64,000 nucleotides of DNA from Candidatus Binataceae bacterium (GCA_035308025.1 DATGHL010000026.1:108442-172441), one strand, 5' to 3'; shown: positions 52,505-62,008, counted from the stretch's first letter. The notes: a model not told the origin generated them from the letters alone. Program-made: numbers and translations.

Positions 52505-52573
52505 AGTAGCTCCTCCCTCCCGACCCTCCCCCGGGAGCAGCTAGACTTCAGCTTTCAGATCGAGATTTTTGGC

Positions 52574-54241
52574 TTAATTCCTCGAGGCCCCGACCGACTG
52601 ACACGACCATGAAGAGGAGTCGTTCACCGGATCAACCCCATCGTAGACTGCGCGCTCCGGATAGGCGCACAGCGGCATCGTCCGATCCACCGGTTGCGCC
52701 GGATCATCGGCGGTGTTGTGGCTGGCGATTATGCCATCGGGGGCGACGTCCTGCTCGACCCATGTGGTAACCGGCGTCAGCTCGTCAAAAGTATTCGGCC
52801 CGGGACCCTTGCCCTGGCAATGATGCATCCCCGGCGCCATGAACAGCCGGACGCTGTCGCGACCCGTCGGCCCGAGAATCGCCTGCACACTGTTGTAATA
52901 ATTTACGCTCACGAGCGGGGAGAACGAGGGATCGCTCCAGCCATGGTACATGAGCAGCTTGTGGCCCTTGTGCACGAACGGCTTGAGGTTCGCCTTCATC
53001 GCATCGGCGCCCCACTTGCTCGTTTCCTTTGAGACCTTATTGATGCTCGCCTGATCGGAAAAGCTGAAGGCCCGCGAATTGTAGCTCGCATCTGAATAGA
53101 CAAAATACTTCATGAAGGAATCTTGCCGGTCCCACCACACCGGCGGCGGAACGAAAGTCGGCGCCGGCCACGGCTCAGCCGCGGTAAAATCCGGCAGCGC
53201 GCAGTTGTTGGAATGCGGACAGGCCGCGAGATACTGCTGCCACGCGATGTCGAGCGAGGCGCTTGAAGCCGGATCGCTCTCTGTAAAGCCCGGATAGACC
53301 TGCTTGCCCTTGGTGTCGACCACGCCCTGCCAGATGGCATTGACGGTGTTGATCTGCCCCTGCGTCAGACAGCCGGCGGTTTGCCCAGGGGCGCATAGCA
53401 ACGTCGACGGATTGAAATTGCACGCCGTGGGATCCTGAATCAGCCCGTCAACCACGCCGTCAAGTCCGTCACATTCGCTCAGCACCGCGGCGCTTAACAG
53501 GTTTATTTGATCGACGTTCAGATAGGCGTCGCTCGAGACCAAAGTCGCCTGCGAGTTCCAGTTGTAGGCCAGATAAAATTGCCCCGCCGCCGGCGCCCCA
53601 GCCACAATTCCTTGATAGTCGTCCGGAAACTTCTGCGCCTCCACCAGCGCCTGACGGCCGCCGGTCGAGCAACTGTCAAAGTAAGTGAAGTAGCTATTGC
53701 GCTTGGTGTCGTAGTAGGCGGTGGTCATCGCCTCCGCGAGCTGCGTCGATTCATGCAGCGCGAGATATTGAAAATCCTTGATCGCCGGCGGGTTGTTCAA
53801 TGCCCAGGTCGCGACCGTACCATCGGCGCCCTCATGGCCGGTATCCGTTGCCGCCACCGCATAGCCCTCTTGCAGATGGATCGTATCCGGCGTCGCGCGG
53901 CCGGCAAATCCGCCATTGCCGGTGAACAGGAAGCGGGAGTTCCAGAACAGAAGATCAGGCAGGTCGATCGCGACGAAGATTTTGTCATTCAATTTCGAGT
54001 CGGTCACGATGATTGCCGTGATTTGACAGTAAGGTAAGCTGCCGAGCGAACTCGGGCTGGCCGCAAAGATCTCCACGGCCTTGCCCAGTAACCGGCCCTG
54101 CTTGGTCGCCACCGTCTGCAGCGACGTCGGATCGCAGGTCAGGCTGCTGCCCGCAAACGCCGGCCGCCCACCGAGCAGCATCAAAGCGCTTAGAAGGAAC
54201 CCAATGTTCAGGAAAAACCAGATAAAGCGAAATTTATTCAC
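52574..54241 (-). CDS. Tannase/feruloyl-esterase-family protein 4 (secreted)
   Basis: A 555-residue paralogue and the first transcribed of the four. The signal peptide is WFFLNIGFLLSALMLLGGRP, ending near AFAGSS. Ser is in DSCSTGGRQALVEAQ, Asp in YHGWSDPSFSP, His in GMHHCQGKGPGP. The calcium loop CDGLDGVVDGLIQDP is present. The start is GTG 54241 without a clear ribosome site. It has the most distinct N-terminal region (a LLGKAVEIFAASPSSLGS insertion), so it is probably the oldest or a differently specific copy. It lies 111 bases after glycosidase-like protein C. Confidence 0.9.
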   Translation of the reverse strand: MNKFRFIWFFLNIGFLLSALMLLGGRPAFAGSSLTCDPTSLQTVATKQGRLLGKAVEIFAASPSSLGSLPYCQITAIIVTDSKLNDKIFVAIDLPDLLFWNSRFLFTGNGGFAGRATPDTIHLQEGYAVAATDTGHEGADGTVATWALNNPPAIKDFQYLALHESTQLAEAMTTAYYDTKRNSYFTYFDSCSTGGRQALVEAQKFPDDYQGIVAGAPAAGQFYLAYNWNSQATLVSSDAYLNVDQINLLSAAVLSECDGLDGVVDGLIQDPTACNFNPSTLLCAPGQTAGCLTQGQINTVNAIWQGVVDTKGKQVYPGFTESDPASSASLDIAWQQYLAACPHSNNCALPDFTAAEPWPAPTFVPPPVWWDRQDSFMKYFVYSDASYNSRAFSFSDQASINKVSKETSKWGADAMKANLKPFVHKGHKLLMYHGWSDPSFSPLVSVNYYNSVQAILGPTGRDSVRLFMAPGMHHCQGKGPGPNTFDELTPVTTWVEQDVAPDGIIASHNTADDPAQPVDRTMPLCAYPERAVYDGVDPVNDSSSWSCQSVGASRN

Positions 54242-54352
54242 CGTAGCGCGATGCCGTCTCTCTGATTCGTCGGTTTTGACGAGAATCCGTGCTGAAACGA
54301 TAGAAAGTTAAGCGTAACATCGACTCTGGCGAAAGACCAGACAAAATGATCG

Positions 54353-55537
54353 CTAGTTCAGCCTATCTCCGCCCGCGATAACCCACGGCGAGGCGTTGCT
54401 CAAAACTGGGTTGCGCGAAGTCAAGCGGCGATGAGCGTCGGCGATTACTCCTTGCATCGCCGGATTCTCCAAATCCGGCGGATAGAGCTCGACGTAGCTC
54501 GCGCCCGCTCCGATCGCCCGTTCGAGCGCCGCCCGCTGCACGGCAACCGCGTCGCACGGCGAGGAACCCCCGTTCATCCGGCACTGCGGATCGCCCGTGA
54601 CGAACCAAAGCATCTGGTATCCGACCGTCGCCCGATTACCGTATTGCGCGAGCAGATCCCAGTTCCACCGCGCCGAGATGCCGTCATTCTGGATCACAAA
54701 CCGCGCACCAAACTCTCGCATCCCGAGCGCAATTAGCTGCGGCACCGCGACCTCGTCGAAGCGGCCGCTGGTCAGCCGCCCCTGATCATCGATTGGCGGC
54801 AGGCCATCAGGAATAACCTCCTGCACCAGCCCCTTGTTTGGGAAGGCTTGGGCATAAGTCTCGGCATAAGCCTGCCAGGTCTGCAGCACCCGCGTTCGCG
54901 TGTAACCGACCTGCTGCCAGTTGGCGTTGCGATCGCTGTAAGGGCATCCGCCCCAGGGCCCGCTATGCGGCAAAATCAACTCGGGCGTATTGGCCTGCAC
55001 GCCTTGAATCTTGATCGAGACGATTGCCGGATTGCTGTAGTAGCGCGCCCCGAAGGCCCGCACGAAAGTCTCCCACTTGTTCATCAGGATCGGATCCCAC
55101 GGTACCGGAATCTGGATATTGCGGCAGGGTCCCTGCCCGCGCAGACGCCAGGAAAAGCTGTAGAGCCGGACGCCCTGATTGATCACCCACGGCGGCGTGA
55201 AGCGCCCGGGCGAGATTGTAATCGAGATCTTTTTCCCATGCGCCATATCACGCGCGATCTCCTGATCGATAAAGCCCCAATTGTACACCCCCTCTGAGCG
55301 CTCGAGCGCGAACCACGGGTAGCGCAGCGCGAGCCCATCGACGTTGGGATTGTTCATAATATCGTCGGGGAACGGATGGCCCGGGTCCTGCACCGCGTAA
55401 ACCCCGGACACTTCCGCGGCGGCGCCATCGCCAACCTGCGCCAGCATCAATGCCAACAACGGCAACACCGCCAGCAGGATCCGCCAACTCCAGCACGTTT
55501 TGCGTTCAACCGTGAAAATCATCTGTCGGTTACTCAT
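54353..55537 (-). CDS. Secreted TIM-barrel glycosidase-like protein C
   Basis: A 394-residue, more distant paralogue of proteins A and B. The signal peptide is ILLAVLPLLALMLAQVGDGA. Barrel strands include VDGLALRYPWFALERSEGVY, KKISITISPGRFTPPWVINQ and NPAIVSIKIQGVQANTPELI. The Glu of the acid/base candidate is kept (TPELILP), and so is the nucleophile candidate (ASYVELYPPDL), and the GLPPIDD block. It lacks the DEET context of A and B. It follows the GT-C transferase gene by 55 bases and precedes tannase 4 by 111, linking the glycosyltransferase to the esterases. Confidence 0.62.
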   Translation of the reverse strand: MSNRQMIFTVERKTCWSWRILLAVLPLLALMLAQVGDGAAAEVSGVYAVQDPGHPFPDDIMNNPNVDGLALRYPWFALERSEGVYNWGFIDQEIARDMAHGKKISITISPGRFTPPWVINQGVRLYSFSWRLRGQGPCRNIQIPVPWDPILMNKWETFVRAFGARYYSNPAIVSIKIQGVQANTPELILPHSGPWGGCPYSDRNANWQQVGYTRTRVLQTWQAYAETYAQAFPNKGLVQEVIPDGLPPIDDQGRLTSGRFDEVAVPQLIALGMREFGARFVIQNDGISARWNWDLLAQYGNRATVGYQMLWFVTGDPQCRMNGGSSPCDAVAVQRAALERAIGAGASYVELYPPDLENPAMQGVIADAHRRLTSRNPVLSNASPWVIAGGDRLN

Positions 55538-55592
55538 CTCGCTGACTCTTTCGGAAATTCGCAGTCGTCTTTACGGTCTGACGCGCGCGACG

Positions 55593-58500
55593 TTAGTCGC
55601 GTGACGCTGCCGCCGGGCCGACGCCGCTATCCGCCCGCACCCCGGCGCCGATTCCATTGATCAGTACGACGCTCTGCAAATCGGATTCATAAACTACGCG
55701 TCCGTAAGTCAGCAGGTAGTTGGTGATATCGGGCGTCTCGGCGTCGATTCGGATGTTGCGCTCAACGATCCACAGCCGCTTGTATTTGGCGCGCGCGCGT
55801 TCCAACTCGTGCAAATCCAGAATCAGCGGGACCCCGATCGAGCGGTCGATAAAGCCGGCCGCGGGCTGCCCGCCGTCGTAGTAATAACGGTACGACAGCA
55901 TCGTGTTCATGGTGTAATCCGGGATAATCCCGGTGTCGAAGGCGAAGACGTGCGGCGCTGGCGTCATTACGCCGTCGCCGGCTTCAAGGTGTTTGGCGAT
56001 ATAGCTATCTTCCGCCTGATAATTCGGGCTGAAGCTAATCCCCAGCCGGCTGTCGAATGGCGGCGCGTCCGGTATCGCCGCCAGACGATAGAGCTTCACC
56101 AGATAGGGATTGGAGAAGACAATCAGGACGGCGATACCGCCGGCCAGGGCGAAGCCGCGCACAAAGCGGACTTTGCGGCTCGTGAAATCTATCTGACGGA
56201 TTTCGTCGTAGAATTGGAACAGGCTTCCAACGGCCGCGAGCACCAATACAGTCGTCCAATTGTATGCATATTTAGGATGATATAAGCCCAACAAACAAGT
56301 ATAGAAAACTTCAAAGCTCAACAAAAGAACCGTCAGATACAGGATCGCCTTGTTGCGCCGCAGAAAGACGAAACCTAGGATCGCGAGGATCGAAAGCAGC
56401 CACTGATTGTCGATAAAAAAGAACGACTTGATATAGAACCATGGATCGAAAACCAGGCGATTGAGAAAAACCAGGCTGGGGCTGGCCAAATCGTTCAAGT
56501 CTTTGCCGACCCCGAGGTAATCGGGAATGACCACTATCAGCTTCCAGCTCAGCTCGATCAGCACCACCGCGCTGACGACTGTCAGGCAGGCCCACAGATG
56601 ACCGTCGGCGAGCCAGTCCCACTCACCCCATTTGCAGGCGAGCAGCGCAACCACCAGCGCCGGCAGAAAAAAGCCGCTGCCCTCCCATGAGAGGTAGGTG
56701 AGAATAAACGCGGCCGTCGCGTAGGTCATGTAACGGCGATTGATTCTGGGGCCGCGGATCGCCTCGTAAAAGAGCCAAATCGCCAGCAGCGCAAAAAAGC
56801 TCTCCTGCGCCGGATAGAACAGATCCTGCGAATGCAGGATCGGCGCGGGCAGGAAGGCATAGATCGCCGCCGCGGTGAGCCCGACCCGCCAGTCCATCAT
56901 GCGGCGGCCTGCCCAACCGATTAGCCCGACCGTAAGCGTGCCGAAAATCAGCGCGGGCATCCGCAACGCCACCGCCGAGTTCCCGAAGAACAGCTTGAAG
57001 AGCGCGATCGGATACGGCAGCAATTCATAAGTCGCCGCGTACCTGACGAAACTGCCGGTCGTGATGTAAGGAAAGCCTATCTTCAAAACGCCTTCCACCA
57101 TCCGAATGACCGAAACCTCGTCGTGACTCAACGACGGCTCGGCTAACCCCGATGCGCGCACGATCAGACCGGCGATCATCAGCACGACCAGCGCGGGCGC
57201 TTGCCAACCCCATCGCGCAACGCGGCGCGGCCAGTTGTCGCGCGACGCGAGCTCCGGCGCTGAACGGCCAAGCAGCAGCAGCTTGCTCAGAAGCAGGAGC
57301 CCCGCCAGCGCGAAAATCACAACCGGGCGGAAGCACCACTCGTAGGGCAAGCGCACGTCGTAACTGCTGAGCCAAACGCCCGCGATAAGGATCAGCATCG
57401 GCAGATGAGTCAGCGCGTCGGCGCTCCACAGCTCCTCGACGCGATCGTCTTGCGATCCGTTCTCATTCGACGCGAATAGCGGCGCCGCGAGGCCCCACAA
57501 CAAAAACACCACTGCGAGCGTGAGCGTGACCGCAACCGTCCAGCGCCACAGCAGGCGCGCGTCGTCGCCCGGCAGCAGATGGGAAAACGCAACCACCTGC
57601 GGGATCAATCCGGCGGGGGCGCTCCCGCTTTGGCCCAGCACGACCGCGTGCTGCCATACCGAACTGTCCTTTGATGCGATTGCCGCCGATGCAGAACCCA
57701 GGGTCAACCAGTCTGCGTGCGAGCCGAAATACTGCTTTTCACTCCCAAGGTCGACCAGACCATCAACCAGGATCGCCGGCGAGCCGGTGCTGGAGTGCAC
57801 GCGAATCGTTATCCGGTTGACGCCCGCGTGAAACAGATTGCTTAGGTTATAGGCGATCATCGCGGGCGACGCGGGGAGCACGCCGATGGTCGAAAACAGC
57901 GGATAGGGCTGGGGCGCGAGCGGCGCGTTAGGGGCGGCGATCCCCGCGAGTTCGGGTGGCGCGACCGCCTCATCTTCCGCTTGCGTATCTCCGGTTACAG
58001 AGACCGGGCGCGAGGAGATGGCAACCGCGGGCGTCGGCGTCCCCACCGGGCCGTTTTCGGCGGCGCCCTTAGTTCCTAAGCCGTGCGCCGGCCTCGCCGT
58101 TCGCGGCGGCGGCGCTGGAGTGGGCGTCGGCGCCGGGCTCGCAAAACTGAAACCCGTCACGATCGAGTTCGCGGCGCCTGCCGTGATCAGATGTGGAGGG
58201 AGCGGCGCGATCGGAACGCTGTTCGGCACTTGCGGATTCGGCTGCAAAATCGACGCTGCCGGCGCCGACGGCGGCGCTTCCTGGGGCGGCTTCGACGGCG
58301 GAATCTGCGGCACCACGACGTTCAAATCTTGGGTACTGACGCCTGCGGTCCATGGTCCGATCATACGCGGCATCGTGGCGCTTTCACGGGTCAACTGGCC
58401 GTTCATCGGTATCGGCGCCCGCGGCCCGAAGACTGCCGCCCAATCATTATCGGCGACCATCGCGCCCAACCGATTATTGACAAACAGGTCGTAGCCGCCA

Positions 58501-59255
58501 GTGGCCGCGACCTGAATCCAGACCTGCCTGACTGCCCACTTGAGCGTCAAGTCGTAGACAAACGAGGTGCGCCCCGCGGCGAACGACGGCGCCTGAATCC
58601 ATTCACCGTCCGGCGGATGAGCGAACAGCGCCGGGTCGGCCGTCAGCCGCTGAACCGTCGAAAAGGCTTCGCCACCAGCGGCAGTAGCGGCATCCGCCCA
58701 CAGCCGATCCTCCAGCTCCGGCGCCGTCCAACCATAGCCGCCGATTACACCGTCGGGGGTTTCGGAGGCCTTCCACGACGAGTCCGAGATAAACTCTTCA
58801 CGCACGCCGCCTTTGACTTTGTACATCCCGCGAACGCGGATTTGCGGCGGCGTCGCGAAGGTCCCACCAGCGACGTGAATCGCGATGACGTTTTTCCCCG
58901 GAACCAGCAGGGTCTTGAGATCGTAAATTCCGCTGACTCGCGCGCCGGGGTAGATGACCTGGCCGAGATCGACGTTGTTCACGTAAAGCGTGAAGTTGCC
59001 GGTCGCGGCGACCATGAGTGAACCCAGTTCCGGCGGCCCCGGCAGGTAGAGGGTCTTGCGAAAATAGGCTGCTTCACCCGGCTGCTTGAGCTGAATCCAC
59101 GACGCCGCGCCAAACTCCGGCGCATATTGCCGGAGCGGCGGATCGACGAAGGTCTGGCCGACGAAAATCGCGAGCATCACCGCGTAAGCGGCCACCACCG
59201 CGGCGGCAAGCCCTCCACGCCGGCTCGACAGATAGTTGCGAAAACGCCTGATCAC
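55593..59255 (-). CDS. GT-C glycosyltransferase with extracytoplasmic jelly-roll domains
   Basis: A 1220-residue membrane protein. After one N-terminal membrane anchor (about residues 15-35) come two beta-rich domains: residues 45-165 (AAYFRKTLYLPGPPELGSLM, NFTLYVNNVDLGQVIYPG), similar to sugar-binding domains of glycosidases, and 180-305. A Pro/Ala-rich linker covers about 315-400, then another beta stretch. From about 575 there are a dozen membrane segments with the ArnT/PMT-like GT-C motif SLSHDEVSVIRM (Asp-Glu near 709), then HSQDLFYPAQESFFALLAIW. It probably transfers a lipid-linked sugar on the outer face of the membrane. Start GTG 59255. It follows the TPR gene by 23 bases. Confidence 0.75.
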   Translation of the reverse strand: MIRRFRNYLSSRRGGLAAAVVAAYAVMLAIFVGQTFVDPPLRQYAPEFGAASWIQLKQPGEAAYFRKTLYLPGPPELGSLMVAATGNFTLYVNNVDLGQVIYPGARVSGIYDLKTLLVPGKNVIAIHVAGGTFATPPQIRVRGMYKVKGGVREEFISDSSWKASETPDGVIGGYGWTAPELEDRLWADAATAAGGEAFSTVQRLTADPALFAHPPDGEWIQAPSFAAGRTSFVYDLTLKWAVRQVWIQVAATGGYDLFVNNRLGAMVADNDWAAVFGPRAPIPMNGQLTRESATMPRMIGPWTAGVSTQDLNVVVPQIPPSKPPQEAPPSAPAASILQPNPQVPNSVPIAPLPPHLITAGAANSIVTGFSFASPAPTPTPAPPPRTARPAHGLGTKGAAENGPVGTPTPAVAISSRPVSVTGDTQAEDEAVAPPELAGIAAPNAPLAPQPYPLFSTIGVLPASPAMIAYNLSNLFHAGVNRITIRVHSSTGSPAILVDGLVDLGSEKQYFGSHADWLTLGSASAAIASKDSSVWQHAVVLGQSGSAPAGLIPQVVAFSHLLPGDDARLLWRWTVAVTLTLAVVFLLWGLAAPLFASNENGSQDDRVEELWSADALTHLPMLILIAGVWLSSYDVRLPYEWCFRPVVIFALAGLLLLSKLLLLGRSAPELASRDNWPRRVARWGWQAPALVVLMIAGLIVRASGLAEPSLSHDEVSVIRMVEGVLKIGFPYITTGSFVRYAATYELLPYPIALFKLFFGNSAVALRMPALIFGTLTVGLIGWAGRRMMDWRVGLTAAAIYAFLPAPILHSQDLFYPAQESFFALLAIWLFYEAIRGPRINRRYMTYATAAFILTYLSWEGSGFFLPALVVALLACKWGEWDWLADGHLWACLTVVSAVVLIELSWKLIVVIPDYLGVGKDLNDLASPSLVFLNRLVFDPWFYIKSFFFIDNQWLLSILAILGFVFLRRNKAILYLTVLLLSFEVFYTCLLGLYHPKYAYNWTTVLVLAAVGSLFQFYDEIRQIDFTSRKVRFVRGFALAGGIAVLIVFSNPYLVKLYRLAAIPDAPPFDSRLGISFSPNYQAEDSYIAKHLEAGDGVMTPAPHVFAFDTGIIPDYTMNTMLSYRYYYDGGQPAAGFIDRSIGVPLILDLHELERARAKYKRLWIVERNIRIDAETPDITNYLLTYGRVVYESDLQSVVLINGIGAGVRADSGVGPAAASRD

Positions 59256-59278
59256 GCCTGCTGCTTCACGCCTTCCAC

Positions 59279-60607
59279 CTACGGCCCCACTAACGAAGCG
59301 AGCCCGCGAAAATCGCCAAGGTAATCGATTTTGTAGGCTTCAAAGTAGGCGAGATGGGCGTCGTCATATTCGCTCAGGCGGATTAGCGCGTCGCCGAGGT
59401 TGCTGTAAAGATCCGCTACGACGCGCGGGTCCGAGCAATCCGCCAGCGCGTCCCGGCTCATCGATGCGGCTTCCTGATAGCGGCCCACCACGAAGTAGGC
59501 GCGCGAGAGGTAGTACTTGGCCAGCCACATGCTGCGATCACGCGCCAGGATAGTTTCCCAGACATCGACCGCGCTGCCGAAGGCGCCGTCGCTGAACAGA
59601 TTGACGCCGTACGCGGCCTTGAGGTCGCTCGCTCTTATTGCCGCAGCCTCATCTCCCGAGGCCGCCAGCACTTCATAGATTGCGATCGCCTTCGGCAACT
59701 GTCCGATCGCGCCGGGCGCCGAACTCTGCGCGACATACTCTTCCGCCCGGAAGACCTGCGCATCAGGCGTCGAGTCGTGGCCCATGCTCACTTCGAGACC
59801 GCCGATTCGTTGGCGCAAACGTAAATCCGTCCCCAGCCAGCGATCGAGCCGCCCCGCCCGCGTATAAAGTCGCTGCGCAGCTCCGGAACGGCCCTGCGCC
59901 TCGGCCAACGCACCGCGAATCAAAGCCTGTTGGCCGCGGACGGGGCCCCACAGGAAGACCACGAACAAGGCGAGTCCAGCTAGCGCCGTGAGACCTATCG
60001 CGCGCCGGCGAGTCCTCCGCGCAAGCCGCTTGACCGCCGTAGCAAAGATCGCGAAGCCGAACGCTAAAGCCACGTTCCAGCCGAAGCCCATGAAGTACCA
60101 GCCGGTCACCATGCGGTCCCACACCGTATCGAAACGGAAGAGTTCCCACAGACTCGGCTCGCTCGCCACATTGCGCGGCATATAGGCAAAATCGAAAGTA
60201 TAGGCGTCCTGCAGCCACGCGGCCTCGCGCACCAGCTGCGCGAGCAGGGAAGTGCGTCCCACCGCGACCTCGAGGTAGACGCCAAGCGTCAGGATCAGCA
60301 GCCCGGCGCCCGCCGCGGTCACAATGCCGGGATGGCGCAACACGCACGCGACCGCGGCAACTACCAACATCAGCGCCATGATCAGATTGAAGCCGTCGAT
60401 CCGCCCCAGCAGATGCGGCATCGAGCCGTTGAGCGCCGGCGCGAGCAATCTTATCGGCCCTCGCGCGATCGGCAGGTAGATGCGCTGCGTGAACAACAGG
60501 AGCGGGATACAAAGCAGGATCGCGAAACCGCCAATCCACGGCATCACGCGCGCCTGATCCGGCATCCGGTCGTAGATTCTCGCGAGAAGATCTTTCGATG
60601 ATGGCAC
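59279..60607 (-). CDS. Membrane-anchored TPR protein
   Basis: A 442-residue protein. The N-terminal half has about five membrane segments (IGGFAILLCIPLLLFTQRIY, LIMALMLVVAAVACVLRH, AAGAGLLILTLGVYLEVAVG, then two more up to residue 215). The periplasmic or cytoplasmic half holds TPR-like helices: FRAEEYVAQSSAPGAIGQLP, LAKYYLSRAYFVVGRYQEAA, DLYSNLGDALIRLSEYDDAH. It probably scaffolds or regulates the transferase and perhaps the secreted enzymes. It is first in the minus-strand group, and its GTG start at 60607 lacks an obvious ribosome site; an internal ATG at 60565 is an alternative. Confidence 0.65.
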   Translation of the reverse strand: MPSSKDLLARIYDRMPDQARVMPWIGGFAILLCIPLLLFTQRIYLPIARGPIRLLAPALNGSMPHLLGRIDGFNLIMALMLVVAAVACVLRHPGIVTAAGAGLLILTLGVYLEVAVGRTSLLAQLVREAAWLQDAYTFDFAYMPRNVASEPSLWELFRFDTVWDRMVTGWYFMGFGWNVALAFGFAIFATAVKRLARRTRRRAIGLTALAGLALFVVFLWGPVRGQQALIRGALAEAQGRSGAAQRLYTRAGRLDRWLGTDLRLRQRIGGLEVSMGHDSTPDAQVFRAEEYVAQSSAPGAIGQLPKAIAIYEVLAASGDEAAAIRASDLKAAYGVNLFSDGAFGSAVDVWETILARDRSMWLAKYYLSRAYFVVGRYQEAASMSRDALADCSDPRVVADLYSNLGDALIRLSEYDDAHLAYFEAYKIDYLGDFRGLASLVGP

Positions 60608-60887
60608 AGCGACTCAGACGATTTCAGCTCTGCGCAACGGCACGGCCTCGTGACGACACATCAGGACGCGATTTAGAAATTACGTGAGGAGGCGATGAGC
60701 TGAGACCATTGGAATCAACCCCATCAGAAGTCATCTACCTCACCACCTGCGCCCTTCCCCACTCCGCGGGCACGACGAGTCCGACGGATTATATCGGAGC
60801 AGCGTTCACTTGAGAAAGGAGTTTTCTCGCCCCGCCCACGTCGCGCCGCTTATGCCACCTATCGGCTCAGCTGAAATTTACTTTCCT

Positions 60888-60926
60888 TGGCGCGCCCGGA
60901 GGGATTCGAGCCCCCACCCTCGAATT
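60888..60926 (-). other. tRNA 3'-end fragment, probable attachment-site remnant
   Basis: On the minus strand this reads as the 3' part of a tRNA: a T-arm with stem GGGGG, loop CTCGAAT and stem CCCTC, then an acceptor strand CGGGCGC and GCCA. The 5' half (which should include GCGCCCG) is absent upstream. This is the usual form of the duplicated 3' end left by an integrating element. The remaining 60608-60887 gap shows no gene; the TPR gene starts at its left end and a LysR gene ends to its right. Confidence 0.55.
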
Positions 60927-60938
60927 TGGACATTTCGA

Positions 60939-61886
60939 TTAGCGTCCCCGCTGAGATTCCGCTGCAGTTCTCGTTTTCGATGGGGTCGGCCCGCTCACCC
61001 CGTAGCGGAGTGCCTGGACTACCAAGGCAAAGGCCGGGGTGGTTTGGCGGCGGCTCGGGTAGTAAAGATGGTAGCCCGAAAACGGAGGGCACCAATCCTC
61101 GAGCACTCGCTTTAGACGACCCTTGGCGAGGTAGGGTTCCGCCACGTCCTCGGGCACGTAGGCCAGACCGGATCCGGCCAGCGCCGCGTTAAGCATCTGG
61201 AGCGTCCCGCTAAAGACGAGCTGGCCTTCGACGCGCACTTTCAGTTGGCGCCGGCCTCTCTCGAACTCCCATGCATAGAGGCCGCCGAGGGTCGGTAGGC
61301 GTAAATTGATGCAGTTATGAGCGATCAGGTCCTGTGGCCTTTTGGGCAGCGGCCGCCGCGCGAAGTAGGAAGGCGCACCGACCACCGCCATGCGCCGGTC
61401 CGGGCCGATACGCACCGCGATCATGTCTTTGGCCACCTGCTCGCCACTGCGCACGCCGGCGTCATAGCGCTCGGTGACGATATCGATCAGGTTCTGTTCG
61501 ACGATGATCTCGACCTTTATATCCGGATAGTCCGGCAGGAGTTTGGCAAGCCTGGGCCAGAGGATCGTATTAGTAGCATGCTCGGTGGCGGTGATCCGAA
61601 TTGTCCCGGCGGGCTTTTCCCGCAGTTCACTCAACCCCACGAGTTCGGTCTCGATTTCATCGAAGCGCGGGCCCACCGTCTGAAGCAGGCGCTCGCCCGC
61701 CTCCGTCGGGGAGACGCTGCGTGTGGTGCGAGTCAGCAGTCGAAGACCCAGGCGTTTCTCAAATCCCCGGATGGTATGGCTCAGCGCCGATTGTGACACC
61801 CCGAGCTTTGCGGCGGCTTTGGTAAAGCTCCGCTCTCGCGCGACCGCGAGGAAGGCAAAGAGGTTGTTAAAGTCTTCGCGCGGCAT
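60939..61886 (-). CDS. LysR-family transcriptional regulator
   Basis: A 315-residue LysR protein. The N-terminal helix-turn-helix (NNLFAFLAVARERSFTKAAA, KLGVSQSALSHTIRGFEKRL) and the LTRTTRSVSPTEAGERLL wing are intact; the inducer domain has IRITATEHATNTILWP and SGLAYVPEDVAEPYLAKG. The C-terminal YYPSRRQTTPAFALVVQALR closes the usual domain and is followed by about 20 extra residues. It is divergent from the cupin gene and likely controls the cupin-DUF2255-reductase genes by a site in the 122-base gap. The whole group resembles proteobacterial cassettes, consistent with transfer. Confidence 0.9.
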   Translation of the reverse strand: MPREDFNNLFAFLAVARERSFTKAAAKLGVSQSALSHTIRGFEKRLGLRLLTRTTRSVSPTEAGERLLQTVGPRFDEIETELVGLSELREKPAGTIRITATEHATNTILWPRLAKLLPDYPDIKVEIIVEQNLIDIVTERYDAGVRSGEQVAKDMIAVRIGPDRRMAVVGAPSYFARRPLPKRPQDLIAHNCINLRLPTLGGLYAWEFERGRRQLKVRVEGQLVFSGTLQMLNAALAGSGLAYVPEDVAEPYLAKGRLKRVLEDWCPPFSGYHLYYPSRRQTTPAFALVVQALRYGVSGPTPSKTRTAAESQRGR

Positions 61887-62008
61887 TCATGAATCCGTCT
61901 CATAAGGTCATGCCAATTCTACCATCTAGTCGCGGACTATCACGCGCTCTAGATTGATAATCGAAGGCGCCCGGCGAGCCGCCAAATCAATCGCACAAGG
62001 GAGCAACG

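Noticed and set aside
60859..61095. A 78-residue minus-strand frame ending in SNPSGRAKES
   Set aside because: Its end is the translation of the tRNA 3' fragment and its beginning is a shadow of the LysR gene.
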